Source: Natranaerobius thermophilus JW/NM-WN-LF
GTDB lineage: Bacteria; Bacillota; Natranaerobiia; Natranaerobiales; Natranaerobiaceae
Direction of reading: 5' to 3'
Length of the DNA stretch: 64,000 nucleotides
Assembly: GCF_000020005.1 (NCBI RefSeq)
Contig: NC_010718.1
Span: 2,438,001-2,502,000, forward strand
Shown: piece by piece, positions 53,362-62,609 of the stretch
Position numbering within the stretch: position 1 is the stretch's first letter
Layout of the letters: every line of letters begins with the position of its first letter
The notes under the pieces: generated by a model
The model's database searches: none
Told to the model about the DNA's origin: nothing
The model's input: the letters and a program-made list of their open reading frames with translations, nothing else
Translations under genes and position numbers: made by a program

Positions 53362-54756
53362 TCAGGAGCCTGTAGAATAGGCTTTTAATTTGGCCTCTTT
53401 CCAGGTACCTCGCTTAAAAGCTGTTGCTACCAAGACGGCCTGTAGGATAAAGGTAGCATTCATGCTTATCCAGACACCAGTTGACTGAAGGTTTAAAGGA
53501 AAGGCCAAAAGATAAGCCAAGGGAACTCGAATTCCCAACCAAGAAATCACAGTCAAATAAAAGGGCACTAGGGTATAACCCGCTCCTTGCATACCTTTGG
53601 ATAAAATCACACCCAAAGCATGGAAAGGTTCTGCCACGGCAATGATTCTAATAAAAGCAGTGCCGATCTCTATAACTTCAGATTCTTCTGCAAAAAAACT
53701 CATGATTTGAGGAGCAAAAATAAAATTAATCAGGGCAATGGCAGACATTAAAATGCTGCCAACCCTACTTGCAGTCCAACCACATTGCTCCGCCCTTTTA
53801 GGGTTTTCATTACCTAAGTTCATACCAACCATGGTAGTAGTTGCCTGACCTATGGCAATACCCGGCATAATAGCAAATTGATTTACTTTCATACCCACTG
53901 GAAAAGCGGCTGCAGCAAAACCACCGGCTGCAGTCCTTGTGATCATGCTGACAAGAAGTAAAGTACTGATATTGCGGCTCATACCCTGAAAAGCGGTAGG
54001 CATCCCAATACGCAGTATTTCCTTAATTTCCTCGAAAGAAAATTTCAATACATGGCTCAGACGTATTCTGATAGCATAGTGTCCTTTATTTAAAACAACA
54101 ATACCCAGAACTGTACCAACTAACCTGCTGAATGCGCTTGCTACAGCTGCACCAATCACACCCAGTTCTGGGAAAAACCATAATCCGTATATCAAGAAAA
54201 AGTTACCTATCAGATTTATCCCATTAACGGCTATATTAATGTAAAGAGGAGTTCTAGTGTCTCCCAATCCGTGAAAAATTGCTTTACACATAAAGTTTCC
54301 CATGAAGAAAACTATCCCCAGAAAGAACACTTGCATATAAGGAACTCCCAGGGCCATAACTCCTGGTTTGGCTCCCATTAATGTCAGAAGCAAACGAGAA
54401 CTAAGAATCCCAACTGGAGTCATAACAAGGGCAAATAATAATACCAGGGTCATTGCTTGCCCAGCAGCACTTTCTGCATGTTCATAATTTTTCTCGCCTA
54501 GTTTTCGGGCGACAACAGCAACGGCTCCTGCCTGAATAGCCAAAACCATTACCAGGATAATCATAATTACCTGTCGGCCAATGCCCACTGCAGCAATAGC
54601 TTCATGACCCAGGTGATTTACCATGCGCAGATCTGCCATGCCCATGGTCACATGAAGTAGCGACTGCAAGACAATGGGCCAGGCCAAATAACAGACACTG
54701 TGTAAAAGATTGCCCTCTAAAATACGTTCTCTTCTTGTCATGGTAGACTTAGCCAT
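53362..54756 (-). CDS. MATE family efflux protein (second copy)
   Basis: 464 residues with about 12 membrane helices. It is a clear paralogue of the protein at 1863: both start with the ILEGxL motif and LAWPxVxQSL, share GVGRQVIMI-type sequences, and end with a highly similar last helix pair. A cation/drug antiporter is expected. GGGCGGGTT precedes ATG 54756. Its promoter carries the perfect palindrome ATCATGACA-AA-TGTCATGAT between a consensus TTGACA and the -10, so regulation by a MarR- or TetR-type repressor is likely. The repressor gene is not adjacent. Confidence 0.92.
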   Translation of the reverse strand: MAKSTMTRRERILEGNLLHSVCYLAWPIVLQSLLHVTMGMADLRMVNHLGHEAIAAVGIGRQVIMIILVMVLAIQAGAVAVVARKLGEKNYEHAESAAGQAMTLVLLFALVMTPVGILSSRLLLTLMGAKPGVMALGVPYMQVFFLGIVFFMGNFMCKAIFHGLGDTRTPLYINIAVNGINLIGNFFLIYGLWFFPELGVIGAAVASAFSRLVGTVLGIVVLNKGHYAIRIRLSHVLKFSFEEIKEILRIGMPTAFQGMSRNISTLLLVSMITRTAAGGFAAAAFPVGMKVNQFAIMPGIAIGQATTTMVGMNLGNENPKRAEQCGWTASRVGSILMSAIALINFIFAPQIMSFFAEESEVIEIGTAFIRIIAVAEPFHALGVILSKGMQGAGYTLVPFYLTVISWLGIRVPLAYLLAFPLNLQSTGVWISMNATFILQAVLVATAFKRGTWKEAKLKAYSTGS

Positions 54757-54801
54757 ATAGAACCCGCCCGTTTCAAAAAATTATTTCGATATCCTAAATA
54801 T

Positions 54802-54831
54802 ATTTAATCATGACAAATGTCATGATGTCAA
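54802..54831 (-). promoter_or_regulatory. Promoter of second MATE gene with operator in the spacer
   Basis: Minus strand: TTGACA (54831-54826) then, after 18 bp, TTAAAT (54807-54802). The spacer is almost filled by the palindrome ATCATGACA-AA-TGTCATGAT (54807-54826). A protein bound there would block RNA polymerase. Confidence 0.65.
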
Positions 54832-54870
54832 AACAAAATATTACAAAGCTAAAGGTCTGATACCAGATCT

Positions 54871-54898
54871 AAAAAAATAGGCCCCATTTAGGGCCTAT
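54871..54898 (-). terminator. Rho-independent terminator
   Basis: On the minus strand ATAGGCCC and GGGCCTAT form an 8-bp stem with a short loop, followed by seven T. It overlaps the stop codon of the gene at 54895. Confidence 0.9.
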
Positions 54899-56559
54899 AG
54901 ATCAAAGTCTTCCGGATTTTTTCTTAAGTCCAAACCTCTTTTTAAATTAGTTGCTGCCACGTTTAAACTGCGCTTACCAAGCCCAATAAAGAAAGGATGT
55001 TTTTTCAGTGTTTCCAAATCGCCGTCTCCCATCCGCATGATAGCCAGGACAGCAGTTCGATAGACCTTGGCCCTGCCCCGCTTTTTGTTGAAATCGGCAG
55101 CCATTAAGAGGGCTTTCTTGTAATATTCCAAGTTAGGAGCTATTAGCTCTTCAATTATTTTCGAATAGATAGTCTCTACTCCCTCCTGAGTAGCAATAGG
55201 CACGAAAGTCCCGTCTTTTTCCTTTTGCCTCAGGATAAAATCATCCATGAGCTCGTAGATGTAGGGATGATGTAGAAACCATTCTTGGAATTCCGATTGA
55301 TTGTGAAGCTGCCATAAATCTTTTTCCCTTGGCGATTTGCTACCCGCTAGTACTTCTTTAACAATATCGTCTTCCAGATAAGGTGTATAGCTTTCTTCTT
55401 TAAGCCATTCCGGAGTCATGAAGTGACGCCAGAAAGCAAATTCCGGGGGTCGCTGATTACCCTTGATATGATTGGCATAAAGGGCATCACAAAAGATAGA
55501 CCGGGCATAATCAGAGTCTATAGACATGATAGTCCCATCTTCCCGATATTCTTTAATCAGGCCCCTATATTCTTCAATGGACATCTTGTGATATCCCCAG
55601 CAATCTCTAACACCTTCATCCAAGTTGAGCATAAAGTTGACTACTACAACACCTTGGCCACTTTTTCCCCAACGCCTGGCAAAGGTTACTATCCGGTTAC
55701 CATGTCCGTCTATTTGAGAAACGGCACCTTCATAAAATTCCCCAAGTTTAGCCAGTTCTTTATCAAAGAAGGATCTATAATCTATCAGGTCTTCAATTCC
55801 CTTCATGGTCAAACGATTGATTTCTCGATGGATTTCCTGGTGTAAGAACTGTCTGTCCATATCATTTCCCAACTGGCGTAGGGCTGCTTTTCCTTCTGGT
55901 GTTTCCTGCTCTCCCAGGATTTTAACTGCCTTTAAAGCTAGATCCCTTTCATCCAGATAGGCAATGGATTCTAAAAAAGGCACTAGTTCGGTATCTTCTT
56001 CCCTGGCTAAATCTTCCATTAAAGTATCCTGGGTTGCCGGTGATAGTTCTATCATTTCTGATAATACCTGAGGAATAATTTGTGAATTCTCACCTATCTG
56101 CCTAATCAAAGTTTGACGCGCTTCTCGAATAGCTCTTTCCGGGTCATTAAAGACCTCATTGTATGAAAACACTTCGGGGCGAAAACCTAAAAAGTCCATA
56201 ACCTTTAACAAATAATTTTTGTTGCGGTCTGGAATTTGTGGGTCAAATAACATCCCAAATAAATTGTCCCCTAATTCCTGTTTATTTTCCATCATCATTA
56301 ACACTTGACTAAGGACATTGGCTTCTTGAGCTTCTGCTTTTCTGAAGCGTTCAGATATCACTCGATAAACGTGTTCTTCCATTTTATGCATGCGTTTAGC
56401 TACTGCTTGTAACTCCTCCATGTCGTGTTCCTGTTTTAAAAGTTTTTCAATTAATTTATCTACCTCGTGACGGTACATAAAGGTATAGTCAACTTTGTTA
56501 TTGTCTTGGCTAAATTTTTGATCAGTCTCTTGATTCTCAAACTTTCTGTCTCTGTTCAT
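54895..56559 (-). CDS. Large cytoplasmic helical protein, unknown function
   Basis: 554 residues, highly charged, no signal peptide or membrane segment. Residues about 20-260 are helical with a HEAT-like pattern (LVPFLESIAYLDERDLALKA, then VKILGEQETPEGKAAL). Residues about 270-400 form a mixed domain with conserved-looking GQGVVVVNFMLNLDEGVRDCWG (partly quoted). Residues about 400-554 are again helical. GAAGGAGAGGAAGAAACC precedes ATG 56559. It ends in a terminator and stands alone. Similar proteins probably exist in other Clostridia, but I cannot name a family. Confidence 0.7.
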   Translation of the reverse strand: MNRDRKFENQETDQKFSQDNNKVDYTFMYRHEVDKLIEKLLKQEHDMEELQAVAKRMHKMEEHVYRVISERFRKAEAQEANVLSQVLMMMENKQELGDNLFGMLFDPQIPDRNKNYLLKVMDFLGFRPEVFSYNEVFNDPERAIREARQTLIRQIGENSQIIPQVLSEMIELSPATQDTLMEDLAREEDTELVPFLESIAYLDERDLALKAVKILGEQETPEGKAALRQLGNDMDRQFLHQEIHREINRLTMKGIEDLIDYRSFFDKELAKLGEFYEGAVSQIDGHGNRIVTFARRWGKSGQGVVVVNFMLNLDEGVRDCWGYHKMSIEEYRGLIKEYREDGTIMSIDSDYARSIFCDALYANHIKGNQRPPEFAFWRHFMTPEWLKEESYTPYLEDDIVKEVLAGSKSPREKDLWQLHNQSEFQEWFLHHPYIYELMDDFILRQKEKDGTFVPIATQEGVETIYSKIIEELIAPNLEYYKKALLMAADFNKKRGRAKVYRTAVLAIMRMGDGDLETLKKHPFFIGLGKRSLNVAATNLKRGLDLRKNPEDFDL

Positions 56560-56782
56560 GGTTTCTTCCTCTCCTTCATAAAGAATCCTGTACTTTCTTT
56601 ATAGGTAAATTTATTTATCTCCCGTTTTATATTTGTTCCTATCTAAAAAATTATATCATAAATACATAATCAGTAAACAAGGAAATTGACATAAATTTGC
56701 ACTTAAATTCGATAAAAATGACAATGCTTGTCAAATTTTTTGTACTATTACATAAATTGCCGCTTCCATTTCAGACATTTCA

Positions 56783-56791
56783 TGGTATAAT
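56783..56791 (+). promoter_or_regulatory. Extended -10 promoter
   Basis: TGGTATAAT (TATAAT at 56786-56791), 28 bp before the GTG at 56819. The sequence ATGGTATAAT is the same as before the UPF0173 gene. Confidence 0.5.
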
Positions 56792-56818
56792 TATATTGCT
56801 TTAGAGGAGGTGATGCAG

Positions 56819-57838
56819 GTGGATCCAGTAACTCATTTAGTAGTTAACACAGGCATATATACTGCTGTATCTGATAAAGGGCTTTCATTAGATAATCCCG
56901 AACTACTGGTAGCCTCAGTAGGCGCCTTAATTCCCGATGGAGATGCAATTTTTCAAATTTTTGGCCATATTCCTTATCTAAAAAATCACAGGGGAGTAAG
57001 CCATTCAATCCTAGGAGGATTATTTTTATCCGCCCTGACGGCTATGATTTTTAGTTTTATCTTTGCTCATAGTTTCTTTATTCTTTGGGCATATGGAATG
57101 CTGGGAGTTTCCACCCATTTATTTTTGGACTGGTGTAATTCTTACGGAGTCAAGTTGTTTTGGCCCTTGTCATCAAAAATGTATTCCGGTAATCTTCTGG
57201 TTGTAATTGAACCTATACTTGTTGCCCTATCTTTAATAATGATATTTTCATTTTCTTACAGTTATGCCATTGATTTCTCGGGTTACACGGGCCACGCTGC
57301 GTACCCCGGATATGTAATATATTCCAATCTTGGTTGGATAGCCCTAGGCCTTATGGCAGTATACCTGTTTGCCAGGTATATTTCCAGAGTAAATTTCACT
57401 CGTTATCTCAAGGCTAATTTTTCAGCAGGGGACTTGCAGCGCCTAGTAGTATTACCGGCGTCTACCAGTTTATTTCACTGGGATTTTATTGCCGAAACAA
57501 GTCACAGTGTCTATATCGGACAAGCCCCAATATTTAGACGAGTTTTTTGGATAAAAGAGAAACTTTCTAAAAAAATCGAAAAAGAAATGGACAAACTATT
57601 TGTTAATAAGGCATTAAACAGTAAAATCGGAAAATTATTTCGCGAATTTACACCTTATTATCTGGTCAAGCACAAGCGTACTCCTGATGACAAACATTTG
57701 GTGATATTTATAGATTTGCGCTATCACATGGGTAAACGCTTCCTTCATCAGGCAAGTGTCCGGTTTAAAAAGCAGGGTTCTATGGAAGAAGCTTTATTCC
57801 ACCCTTATCATCCGGAACGAAAAATTCCAGTTGATTAA
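56819..57838 (+). CDS. DUF457/YdjM-type membrane-bound metal-dependent hydrolase
   Basis: 339 residues from GTG 56819, 8 nt after AGAGGAGG; ATG 56813 and GTG 56810 are too close to that site. The first half matches the family: DPVTHLVVNTG (His), VGALIPDGDAI, NHRGVSHSILGG, and STHLFLDWCNSYG, which together give the His/Asp metal site within a four- to five-helix membrane domain. The C-terminal 140 residues are soluble (VVLPASTSLFHWDF, VIFIDLRYHMG). The substrate is unknown; the family is often linked to lipid or nucleotide hydrolysis. A strong terminator follows. Confidence 0.88.
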   Translation: MDPVTHLVVNTGIYTAVSDKGLSLDNPELLVASVGALIPDGDAIFQIFGHIPYLKNHRGVSHSILGGLFLSALTAMIFSFIFAHSFFILWAYGMLGVSTHLFLDWCNSYGVKLFWPLSSKMYSGNLLVVIEPILVALSLIMIFSFSYSYAIDFSGYTGHAAYPGYVIYSNLGWIALGLMAVYLFARYISRVNFTRYLKANFSAGDLQRLVVLPASTSLFHWDFIAETSHSVYIGQAPIFRRVFWIKEKLSKKIEKEMDKLFVNKALNSKIGKLFREFTPYYLVKHKRTPDDKHLVIFIDLRYHMGKRFLHQASVRFKKQGSMEEALFHPYHPERKIPVD

Positions 57839-57886
57839 TGATTTGAACTGACCAAAAAAATCTTAACTAATTAACTAATTAACTAT

Positions 57887-57947
57887 AAAAAGCCCCGGGC
57901 TAAGTCTTGATTGTACTCTGTCTAGACTACCAGCCGGGGCTTTTTTT
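57887..57947 (+). terminator. Bidirectional terminator
   Basis: AAAAAGCCCCGG and CCGGGGCTTTTTTT form a perfect 12-bp stem with a 34-nt loop and T-runs on both strands. It serves the gene ending at 57838 and possibly the DUF3048 gene from the other side. Confidence 0.9.
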
Positions 57948-57970
57948 ATAACAGTTATAAGCATTTAACT

Positions 57971-58015
57971 TTGATATATTCCCACAGTCAAACAGTGGGC
58001 TTTCTGCTGCTGTTT
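57971..58015 (+). repeat. Dispersed hairpin repeat R2, copy B
   Basis: TTGATATATTCCCACAG, then TCAAACAGTGGG and CTTTCTGCTGCTGTTT. The hairpin is CCCAC-A-GT-CAA-AC-A-GTGGG. Compared with copy A the inner pairs GC/GC have become GT/AC, a compensatory change, while the flanking A-A mismatch is kept. Confidence 0.7.
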
Positions 58016-58035
58016 TGCATAATACACAGCCATTA

Positions 58036-59229
58036 CTAATAACTAATTTCTGTCCCGTAGGGTACAATATTTATCCAGGTTAAACCAGGACGTAATTCCA
58101 GAGGTTCTTCCGTTTCCGCGTGATAAAATTCGGTGGGTTCGTCGTGGTCATCCTTTTCCCAAGTCAAGGGCACAACTTTACCATCTGCTAGATATTTGGC
58201 CTCTCCTTCTCCTATCATTCCTAGCCTGCGTCTTCCTTGATCGTCTATTACTCTAGAATCCACATATTGGATTATCAGATCCTGAGCAGTAATTTGCTCT
58301 TCATCTGCCTGGTCAACATGGGGGTCTTCATTGATATACCGCTGATAATTTCGATCTTCTTCGTTATACTGATATTCCACAAGATTACCCCTACCGTAAT
58401 TGATTGTTATTTCTTCTGCAGATTCCACCTCTGCTTGACCCGCTTCAGTAGCTATAAAACTGGTTTTTATATCGGTATGGTCCTTTTCGTCATCCTTTTC
58501 TGTAACTGCTATAGCATGATTTATAAATTCTTTGGAAAACTCTTCGTTGTATGTAATAAAATTGTCCCGCTGGCCCTCAGGGCGGTATCCTCTAGATTCG
58601 GCCGCTTCCAATAAATTTTCTATATTTGTATAAGCATTAAAAGGAGCCCGGCGATCCTCTGAGCGCCAAAAATAACTCGCATCACCATATTCATTTAGAG
58701 TAGCAACATTTTTGTCCCTGATTTTGTTCATCACCGGCTGATAGCCCTGGATATGGGCGTACAAAGCATCATGTTCTAGAGCCAAAGTGACGAGATAGTA
58801 CCTAGCCGAGCGAATCGGGCCTATTTTTTCCGAGTGCTGATGTTTGAATACAGCCTGAAGCCTAGTTAGACTACCTTCTGCCGGAGCTTCATACATTATA
58901 CAAGCAGAATTTATCCCGGACTGGGGTCGCTCATTGGCAGTGTTTCCATAGGTTACTGTCACCGGTCGTGACAGCTCCTTTTCTTCGTCTTCCATTTCTC
59001 CTCCACAGTATTCACAACGAGGAACTTCTACAAGTTCCAACTCAGGGTCAGGCTCTTCCTTTTCCTTTTCTTCTTCTTTTTCCGGAATAGATGGTTCTGC
59101 AGCCTCATCGTCACTTAATATGGCATATAAACCGCCGGTAACCAGCAGGACTAAAATCAGCGACGTAATCGCCAGGGGGAGCTTTTTGAGTTTGAGTTTT
59201 TTCTTTTTCCTTTTGTAATTTCGTGCCAT
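58036..59229 (-). CDS. DUF3048 (YerB-like) membrane-anchored protein
   Basis: 397 residues. A basic N-terminus and one membrane helix (about 17-37) precede an acidic linker and a CEYCGG pair. The DUF3048 region begins near 95: NERPQSGINSACIMYEAPAEG (partly quoted), SEKIGPIRSARYYLVTLALE and GYQPVMNKIRDKNV. The second DUF3048 domain is C-terminal (LTWEKDDHDEPTEFY). The family is extracytoplasmic and of unknown function. GGAAGGTGG precedes ATG 59229. It lies 133 bp after ptb and may be the last gene of that operon. Confidence 0.9.
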   Translation of the reverse strand: MARNYKRKKKKLKLKKLPLAITSLILVLLVTGGLYAILSDDEAAEPSIPEKEEEKEKEEPDPELELVEVPRCEYCGGEMEDEEKELSRPVTVTYGNTANERPQSGINSACIMYEAPAEGSLTRLQAVFKHQHSEKIGPIRSARYYLVTLALEHDALYAHIQGYQPVMNKIRDKNVATLNEYGDASYFWRSEDRRAPFNAYTNIENLLEAAESRGYRPEGQRDNFITYNEEFSKEFINHAIAVTEKDDEKDHTDIKTSFIATEAGQAEVESAEEITINYGRGNLVEYQYNEEDRNYQRYINEDPHVDQADEEQITAQDLIIQYVDSRVIDDQGRRRLGMIGEGEAKYLADGKVVPLTWEKDDHDEPTEFYHAETEEPLELRPGLTWINIVPYGTEISY

Positions 59230-59362
59230 TTTTTACCACCTTCCACGTGACTAGCCTGGTACGAAAATTCCCTATAAGAAACTAACAAGGAACTCACACA
59301 TTAAGTAACTTTAAATAACTTTTAGTAACCTTTGTAGACTAGCTTATTTTAGTTAGATTATA

Positions 59363-60277
59363 TTATGCATTCCCCTGGCTGGCAAGAGCCCCTAGTGCCA
59401 TAGATGTCATTTTACTTCTGACACTGTCAGCCCTGGAGGTCAAAACAATGGGCACCTGGGCACCAACAACCATACCTGCCATGGTGCCACCGCCCAAAAA
59501 GGTGATAGATTTGCCTAATAAATTACCACTCTCTATATCAGGAACCAGTAAAATATCGGCTTTTCCGGCAACAGGACTAGTAATCCCTTTGTGTTTGGCT
59601 GCATTTTCATCAATGGCATTGTCCAGTGCCAAAGGACCATCTATCCAGGCACCTTTAATCTGGCTTCTTTCCTGCATTTTTGCAAGATTGGCACCATCAA
59701 TGGTAGCTTCCATTTTCGGATTTACTGTTTCAACAGCTGCCAGGACTGCAACTTTAGGTTCTTTTATCCCCAATGCTCTGACAAATTCCACAGAATTCTT
59801 AATAATCACTTCTTTATCCTCTAAGGCGGGGTTGGGGTTAATACCACCATCAGTCATGAAAAAGACCCGGGGATAAGTTTCAATTTCAAAAGCACCTATA
59901 TGACTTAAAGTTCTACCGGTTCTCAGACCATATTCTTGGTGCAGAACCTCCTTTAAGAAGTCTTTTGTTGATACTAAACCTTTCATTAAGTAGTTGGCAT
60001 CTCCTTGAGACACCTCTTTTACAGCTAACTCCGCTGCATGTCTTGGATTTTTGGCATCTATAACTGAAATAGCCTGAAGCTGATCCATCCCCATCTTTTG
60101 GCGTAATTTTTCAATCTTTTCTCCATCACCCACCAGGGAAAACTCTAAATTTAAATTATCCTTAATGGCTTGTTTAACCGCTTCTAAAACATGTTCATCT
60201 TCGGCTGCAGCCACACTCAATTTAACAGGATTCATTTTTCTGGCACTAGCCAGCAATTCTGAAAAATCCTTGTACAT
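59363..60277 (-). CDS. ptb: Phosphate butyryltransferase
   Basis: 304 residues of the phosphate acetyl/butyryltransferase family. Motifs include NYLMKGLVSTKDFLKEVL, MTDGGINPNP, GWxDGPLALDNAI-like sequence (IDGPLALDNAIDENAAKHKG), and VAGKADILLVPDIESGN. It exchanges CoA for phosphate on butyryl- or branched-chain acyl-CoA, feeding Buk. The size and gene order next to buk separate it from Pta. AAAGGGGGAACACT precedes ATG 60277. It lies 46 bp after buk. Confidence 0.94.
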   Translation of the reverse strand: MYKDFSELLASARKMNPVKLSVAAAEDEHVLEAVKQAIKDNLNLEFSLVGDGEKIEKLRQKMGMDQLQAISVIDAKNPRHAAELAVKEVSQGDANYLMKGLVSTKDFLKEVLHQEYGLRTGRTLSHIGAFEIETYPRVFFMTDGGINPNPALEDKEVIIKNSVEFVRALGIKEPKVAVLAAVETVNPKMEATIDGANLAKMQERSQIKGAWIDGPLALDNAIDENAAKHKGITSPVAGKADILLVPDIESGNLLGKSITFLGGGTMAGMVVGAQVPIVLTSRADSVRSKMTSMALGALASQGNA

Positions 60278-60323
60278 AGTGTTCCCCCTTTACATTCCAG
60301 GATATACTTTTATTTAACTTTTA

Positions 60324-61382
60324 TTAGTAAATATTTGGCTGTTCTTTTCCTGACAGGACTCGATAAGCCCCCAGGGCCAAAGCCTCTAATTCCCGTTCAC
60401 CGGGAACAATTTTCACAGGAGCTATAAAGTCCACTCTTTTCTGAATTTTGCCAATAATGTACTTGGAGTTTGCCATACCACCAGTAATAACTATAGCATC
60501 CACCTGACCTTCCAGAACAGTTGCCATAGCCCCGATTTCCTTACTTATCTGATAAATCATGGCATCTATTACCAGCTTGGCTCGCTCGTCACCACTTTTT
60601 GCCTGTTCTTCCACTTTAGAGACATCCTTTGTCCCCATATAAGAGTAAATTCCGCCTTCTTTGATCACTTTTTTAACCATTTCCTCTTCACTGTAGCGCC
60701 CTGAGTAACAGAGTCTTACTAAATTATAGGCAGGAAGAGTACCAGCTCTTTCTGTAGCGAAGGGGCCTTCATTATTGGCATTGTTTACATCAATCATTTT
60801 TCCATTTTTATGAGGAGCTACTGAAATACCACTGCCCAAGTGACAGACAATCAAATTGACATCAAAATAAGATTTACCCATGTTTTCTGCAACTTCACGA
60901 GCTACAGCTTTCATATTAAGAGCATGGGATTGGCTTATCCTTTCCAGGTCCTTCAAACCCGAAAGGCGGGCTACTTCTTCAAATTCATCCACAGCTACCG
61001 GATCTACTATATAGGCAGGTATATTGAGTTCATCCCTTAAACTGTCAGCCATAATGGCACCCAAATTGGAAGCATGTTCACCGTAACGGGCTTTTTTAAG
61101 ATCGTCAACCATTTTTTCATTAATTTCAAAAGTGCCTCCAGGGACTGGTTTTAACAGTCCTCCCCTGGCAACTACTGCATCTAGCTCATGAAGCTCCCAA
61201 CCTCCTTCTTGGACGGCTTCTTTCACATGACCTAAACGGTATTCGAACTGATCTGCCAATTCTGAAAATTTTTCTAGCTCCTCACTATCATGACGAACAG
61301 TCTTTTCCAGTTTGGATTGCTCCTTTTCATAAAGGGCAATCTTCGTAGAAGTTGATCCCGGATTGATTACTAGTATTTTCAA
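60324..61382 (-). CDS. buk: Butyrate kinase
   Basis: 352 residues from TTG 61382, 7 nt after AAGGAGGG; an in-frame ATG at 61400 lies within that site and is rejected. The ASKHA fold is seen in ILVINPGSTSTKIALYE, ARGGLLKPVPGGTFEIN, CHLGSGISVA, and VITGGMANSK. It converts butyryl or branched-chain acyl phosphate plus ADP to the acid and ATP. It is paralogous to the acetate kinase at 8565. It lies 41 bp after the leucine dehydrogenase gene and before ptb in one transcription unit. Confidence 0.95.
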   Translation of the reverse strand: MKILVINPGSTSTKIALYEKEQSKLEKTVRHDSEELEKFSELADQFEYRLGHVKEAVQEGGWELHELDAVVARGGLLKPVPGGTFEINEKMVDDLKKARYGEHASNLGAIMADSLRDELNIPAYIVDPVAVDEFEEVARLSGLKDLERISQSHALNMKAVAREVAENMGKSYFDVNLIVCHLGSGISVAPHKNGKMIDVNNANNEGPFATERAGTLPAYNLVRLCYSGRYSEEEMVKKVIKEGGIYSYMGTKDVSKVEEQAKSGDERAKLVIDAMIYQISKEIGAMATVLEGQVDAIVITGGMANSKYIIGKIQKRVDFIAPVKIVPGERELEALALGAYRVLSGKEQPNIY

Positions 61383-61423
61383 ATTAACTCCCTCCTTCAA
61401 GCCAAATTTTACCGCTAATTATA

Positions 61424-62500
61424 TTAACCCATGTAATTAGATTGCAATCCTTTAACTGTTGCTATTCGCTCCTCAACCAGTTTATCGGAAGCTTCTTGTG
61501 GAGTGATGTTTTCTTCCCGGGAGATTTTGAATACCTGCAATAAAATATCATAAATACGTTCTGTCTTTTTTCTGATCCTGTCTTTATTATGACCACCAAT
61601 CTCATCCGAAACCTGTATTAGCCCACCAGCATTAACAATATAATCTGGAGCATAAAGAATACCTTTATCAAACAACATGCGGCCATGTTTTTCTTCTTTT
61701 AACTGGTTATTGGCTGCCCCTGCTATAATTGAACATTTTAATTTTTCCACAGTAAAATCATTGATGACAGCTCCCAGAGCATTAGGGCTAAATATATCAC
61801 AGTCAACTTCGTATATCGCATCAGGTTCTACCATTTCGACACTTGAATGTCGCTCTTTGACTTGATTAATATTATCTTTGCTGATGTCAGTGGCAATTAT
61901 ATGAGCTCCTTCTTCCATTAGGAAATCAACCAAATTTTGACCAACCTTACCCAAGCCCTGAATGGCAATTTTCTTTCCTTCTAGATTAACCTGGCCAAAA
62001 TGTTCTTTAACACAGGCTTTAATGCCCATCAAAGTTCCAAAAGCTGTATTTATAGCTGAGTTGCCACTGCCTCCGAACTCTTCAGGTAAACCCACAAAAT
62101 AATCCGATTCGCGATATGAGTGCACAAAATCATCGGGTACTGTTCCAACATCGGTACCGGTATAGTAGCGGCCTTTCATAGTTCCAACAAATCGCCCCAA
62201 GGCCCTAAACATACCTTCAGACTTGTCCTTTTCAGGGTCGCCGATTATAACAGTTTTACCACCACCGTAATCTACTTCGGAAATACTGCACTTATAAGTC
62301 ATCCCTTTGGAAAGGCGTAACACATCGTCTAGAGCTTCTTCCTCGGTTTCGTATGGAAGCATTCTGCAACCACCTAAAGCGGGACCTAGAGTAGTATCAT
62401 GTACTGCAATGATGGCTTTTAACCCGGTAGTCTTGTCGTAATTAAAGATTACCTGCTCATGACCGTGCTTCTCCATCTCTTCAAAAATTTTCACACTCAT
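61424..62500 (-). CDS. Leucine (branched-chain amino acid) dehydrogenase
   Basis: 358 residues, typical for the Glu/Leu/Phe/Val dehydrogenase family. GPALGGCRMLPYETEEEALDD (partly quoted) and SKGMTYKCSISEVDYGGGK carry the catalytic Lys residues. The NAD fold shows IQGLGKVGQNLV. It reversibly deaminates leucine, valine or isoleucine to the 2-oxo acid. ATAAGGAGGTACTCTA precedes ATG 62500. It is first in the dehydrogenase-buk-ptb operon, matching catabolism of branched-chain amino acids to acids with ATP gain. The LysR gene upstream may control it. Confidence 0.95.
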   Translation of the reverse strand: MSVKIFEEMEKHGHEQVIFNYDKTTGLKAIIAVHDTTLGPALGGCRMLPYETEEEALDDVLRLSKGMTYKCSISEVDYGGGKTVIIGDPEKDKSEGMFRALGRFVGTMKGRYYTGTDVGTVPDDFVHSYRESDYFVGLPEEFGGSGNSAINTAFGTLMGIKACVKEHFGQVNLEGKKIAIQGLGKVGQNLVDFLMEEGAHIIATDISKDNINQVKERHSSVEMVEPDAIYEVDCDIFSPNALGAVINDFTVEKLKCSIIAGAANNQLKEEKHGRMLFDKGILYAPDYIVNAGGLIQVSDEIGGHNKDRIRKKTERIYDILLQVFKISREENITPQEASDKLVEERIATVKGLQSNYMG

Positions 62501-62609
62501 TAGAGTACCTCCTTATATTTTGGTAAATATTAGTCCCTTCATGGAAAAGAATACCAAACTTTTTGACTATTTTCCACCTTCACGCTTTTTGGACCAATAA
62601 CAATATTTT

